Assembly (NCBI RefSeq): GCF_001866665.1 | Contig: NZ_MLYO01000015.1 | Span: 62,001 to 126,000, forward strand | Direction: 5' to 3' | DNA: 64,000 nt | Origin: Streptomyces monashensis | Lineage (GTDB): Bacteria; Actinomycetota; Actinomycetes; Streptomycetales; Streptomycetaceae | Part shown: positions 62,419 to 64,000 of the stretch, in pieces | How positions within the stretch are numbered: position 1 is the stretch's first letter | How the letters are laid out: each line of letters starts with the position of its first letter | Program-made: the position numbers and the translations under genes | The notes under the pieces: generated by a model | Told to the model about the DNA's origin: nothing | The model's input: the letters and a program-made list of their open reading frames with translations, nothing else | Database searches by the model: none

Positions 62419-62627
62419 GGCACTCCTGTCGAGAACGGTTGTGTCGCCGGGCAGACCGTTCGAGGACGGTGAACTCATCGGCAGAACCGCCCAGCCACTT
62501 CAAGATGGCGGAGCTGCAATGGTGCGGTGGGGTCGTCGTCGCACGGCGCGCAGACGACGAGACCCGTCCCGATCATGGCATCCGGTGACCGGTAACAGCT
62601 GGCCATGCGGGGCTGGGCGGTCCAACC

Positions 62628-63836
62628 TCAGCGGCCCACCGCCGGAGCGGTGCGCTCGCGGGCTGTGGCTCGGACGTGGGCGATGACGGGTGAGGTGGCG
62701 AAGACGTCGCCGAGTCGCGCGAGCGAGTCGGCCTCGGCCTCCAGGGGCTGATGGAGTGCGTCCGTGCCGGTGGCATCGGCGTCGGGAGGAGTCGGGAGGG
62801 CGCCTACGGCCGCGCGTTCGAGTGCGCCGGCCAGGGACGCGGCTTCGGCGATGAGCGGGACCTGCTCTGCGGCCGGGGGGAACCGACGGGTTGCCTCGGC
62901 AAGCCAGTCGAAGGTGCGGGGGTCCGTGTAGTGGCGGAGGATCATACGCGCGTCCTGGATCTCGATGACTCTCCGGTAGAGCGCGAAGTGCACCTGGGAC
63001 GGCCCGAACTGTCCTCGCGGCGGGGTGAGCGTGATCTCGGGCAGCACGGCGTGCAGTTCGCCCCATAGCGGGGTGAGTGCCCGGTAGCGGCGATAGGTGC
63101 CGAACCAACCGCGCACGGCGGTGGAGACCGGCGCCCACACCGTGGTGCCGACCCCGGCCGCGAGCAGCCCGATGCACAACGCGCCCAGCACGGCGGACAA
63201 GGTGTCGTCCCCGCTGTCCTGGGTGCTGGTCGTCGCCTCGCGGATCATGTCGTCGACTCCCCAGGCATCCCACGCCAGGCCGGCCAGGGTGCCGAGGGTG
63301 AACATCCTCATCGCGGTGCGCAGGACGCCGGGTCCGGCCAGGCGGGCACGCCGGGCCAGCGGGCGGACCAATGCGGCCAGGCAGTAGCCGAGATACAGCG
63401 TGATGATCGCGTCGTACCCGACGAGGTACCACCGGTGCGACGGGCTGGTGACCAGATCTCCGCTCACCAGCCGCGGACGAGCGAGGAGTTCGAGTGCGAG
63501 TGAGGTCAGCAGGGCCCCTCCTACCAGGACCAGTTCCCGGCGGACGGCACATCGTGGCGGTTCCGCGGTGTGCAGGGCGAGAGCGAGCAGCCGGAACGCA
63601 CACGCCGCGCACACATACAGGCCCGAGCCCAGCAGCACCGGCAGCAGGACCAGCCGTAGGCGCGCGGCACTCTCGATGGTCAAGGGATCGAGCAGGCTCA
63701 GCTTGGCGCCCAGTGCGGCCGCCGCGAGAGTGCCGTACCGGGTAGCGGCCGCGAGGCCCTCCCAGCGGACGCGGCGGAGGTAGCAGGCGCTGAGCAGGAA
63801 GACCGCGGCGATCAGATAGAGGGCGACGTCAGTCAC
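62628..63836 (-). CDS. MAB_1171c-type membrane protein
   Basis: A 402-aa protein. Residues 1-245 form about seven membrane helices; the remainder is cytoplasmic and helical (PLWGELHAVLPEI, HFALYRRVIEIQDARMILRH). This layout and the RVIEIQDARM motif characterise MAB_1171c-type membrane proteins of actinomycetes, annotated as putative transporters. Family members usually follow an ImmA/IrrE-like or XRE gene, and here the upstream partial gene overlaps the GTG start by eight bases. Confidence 0.8.
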   Translation of the reverse strand: MTDVALYLIAAVFLLSACYLRRVRWEGLAAATRYGTLAAAALGAKLSLLDPLTIESAARLRLVLLPVLLGSGLYVCAACAFRLLALALHTAEPPRCAVRRELVLVGGALLTSLALELLARPRLVSGDLVTSPSHRWYLVGYDAIITLYLGYCLAALVRPLARRARLAGPGVLRTAMRMFTLGTLAGLAWDAWGVDDMIREATTSTQDSGDDTLSAVLGALCIGLLAAGVGTTVWAPVSTAVRGWFGTYRRYRALTPLWGELHAVLPEITLTPPRGQFGPSQVHFALYRRVIEIQDARMILRHYTDPRTFDWLAEATRRFPPAAEQVPLIAEAASLAGALERAAVGALPTPPDADATGTDALHQPLEAEADSLARLGDVFATSPVIAHVRATARERTAPAVGR

Positions 63837-64000
63837 GGCCGTCCTCGTCCGGTGCCGGGGCGAAGAAGACGTTGAGGCTCAGGAACCGCTCGCGGTGCAG
63901 CGATGCCGCGTCGGCTCGGGCCGCCCTGCTCATGATCAGCGATGCCAGCAGCTCGGCCTCCCGCTCCTGTGGTTCGTCGTAGCCGGTGCGTCCGAGTACC
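63829..64000 (-). CDS. ImmA/IrrE-like protein, C-terminal end (partial)
   Basis: The minus frame at the window edge reads EREAELLASLIMSRAARADA, then LSLNVFFAPAPDEDGRD and a TGA at 63829-63831. The REAE(L/M)LASLI segment is like the C-terminal end of ImmA/IrrE-type proteins found upstream of MAB_1171c-like genes. The catalytic HExxH would lie outside the window, so this is provisional. The stop overlaps the GTG of the next gene. Confidence 0.5.
   Translation of the reverse strand, partial: VLGRTGYDEPQEREAELLASLIMSRAARADAASLHRERFLSLNVFFAPAPDEDGRD

Noticed and set aside
1..64000. tRNA, rRNA or CRISPR arrays
   Set aside because: I looked for T-loop and CCA-type patterns and for regularly spaced repeats, and saw none. 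Only short tandem repeats at 40921 and 46430 were found.

Overview
The window is about 70 percent GC with the codon use of an actinomycete. An SsgA-like sporulation protein (56793-57215), a SpoIIE-type phosphatase with membrane N-terminus, a DNRLRE secreted protein, a polyphosphate glucokinase, an XRE/MmyB-type regulator divergent from an SDR gene, and abundant TetR/MarR/ECF regulators point to Streptomyces or a close relative. Many decayed insertion sequences and broken genes suggest an accessory region such as a chromosome arm. That placement is inference.

Layout. 1-4.9 kb: a CGNR-type regulator (partial) divergent from an MFS exporter, a frameshifted SigG-like ECF sigma factor with an SDR gene, and a MarR/SRPBCC pair. 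4.9-20.9 kb: the largest functional block. A minus-strand operon encodes a Rieske oxygenase, a polyamine-type ABC importer (potDBCA), a flavin amine oxidase and an aminoaldehyde dehydrogenase. A divergent plus-strand operon encodes a 141-aa unknown protein, a NuoF-like NADH-dehydrogenase module, a small ferredoxin, an ADP-forming acyl-CoA ligase and two acyl-CoA dehydrogenases. It ends in a wrecked 3-hydroxyacyl-CoA dehydrogenase and a TetR gene. Two near-identical palindromes lie between the operons. Together they look like a catabolic regulon for a cationic amine or betaine; the substrate is unknown.

21-28.3 kb: a SpoIIE-type phosphatase, then a pentose-phosphate operon ppgK-tkt-gnd-(pgl remnant)-zwf, in which the 6-phosphogluconolactonase is destroyed. 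28.8-31.7 kb: a complete ferredoxin / ferredoxin reductase / cytochrome P450 cassette. 31.8-35.3 kb: degenerate DNA with IS5 and IS21 remnants around a cytidine deaminase fused to an ASCH-like domain. 35.3-38.4 kb: a secreted DNRLRE protein with a short cationic C-terminal tail, followed by a small membrane protein. The arrangement resembles a toxin and immunity pair.

38.4-53.6 kb: mixed. Intact genes are an acyl-CoA-dehydrogenase-fold monooxygenase, a 508-aa TPR-like protein, an SDR/MmyB-type pair, a histidine-phosphatase lipoprotein, a DUF3533-like membrane protein and an orphan sensor kinase. They are interspersed with IS3 and IS5 remnants and broken MpaB, NmrA, histidine kinase, Cys/Met PLP-enzyme and deazaflavin-reductase genes. 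53.6-64 kb: a secreted Asp-box protein, an IS630 remnant, a small secreted protein whose upstream region carries two copies of a motif also found before a TetR gene 2 kb away, the SsgA-like gene, a quinone oxidoreductase, a pyridoxamine-oxidase-like protein, an AraC/DoxX divergent pair, a VOC protein, and an MAB_1171c-type membrane protein with a truncated partner at the edge.
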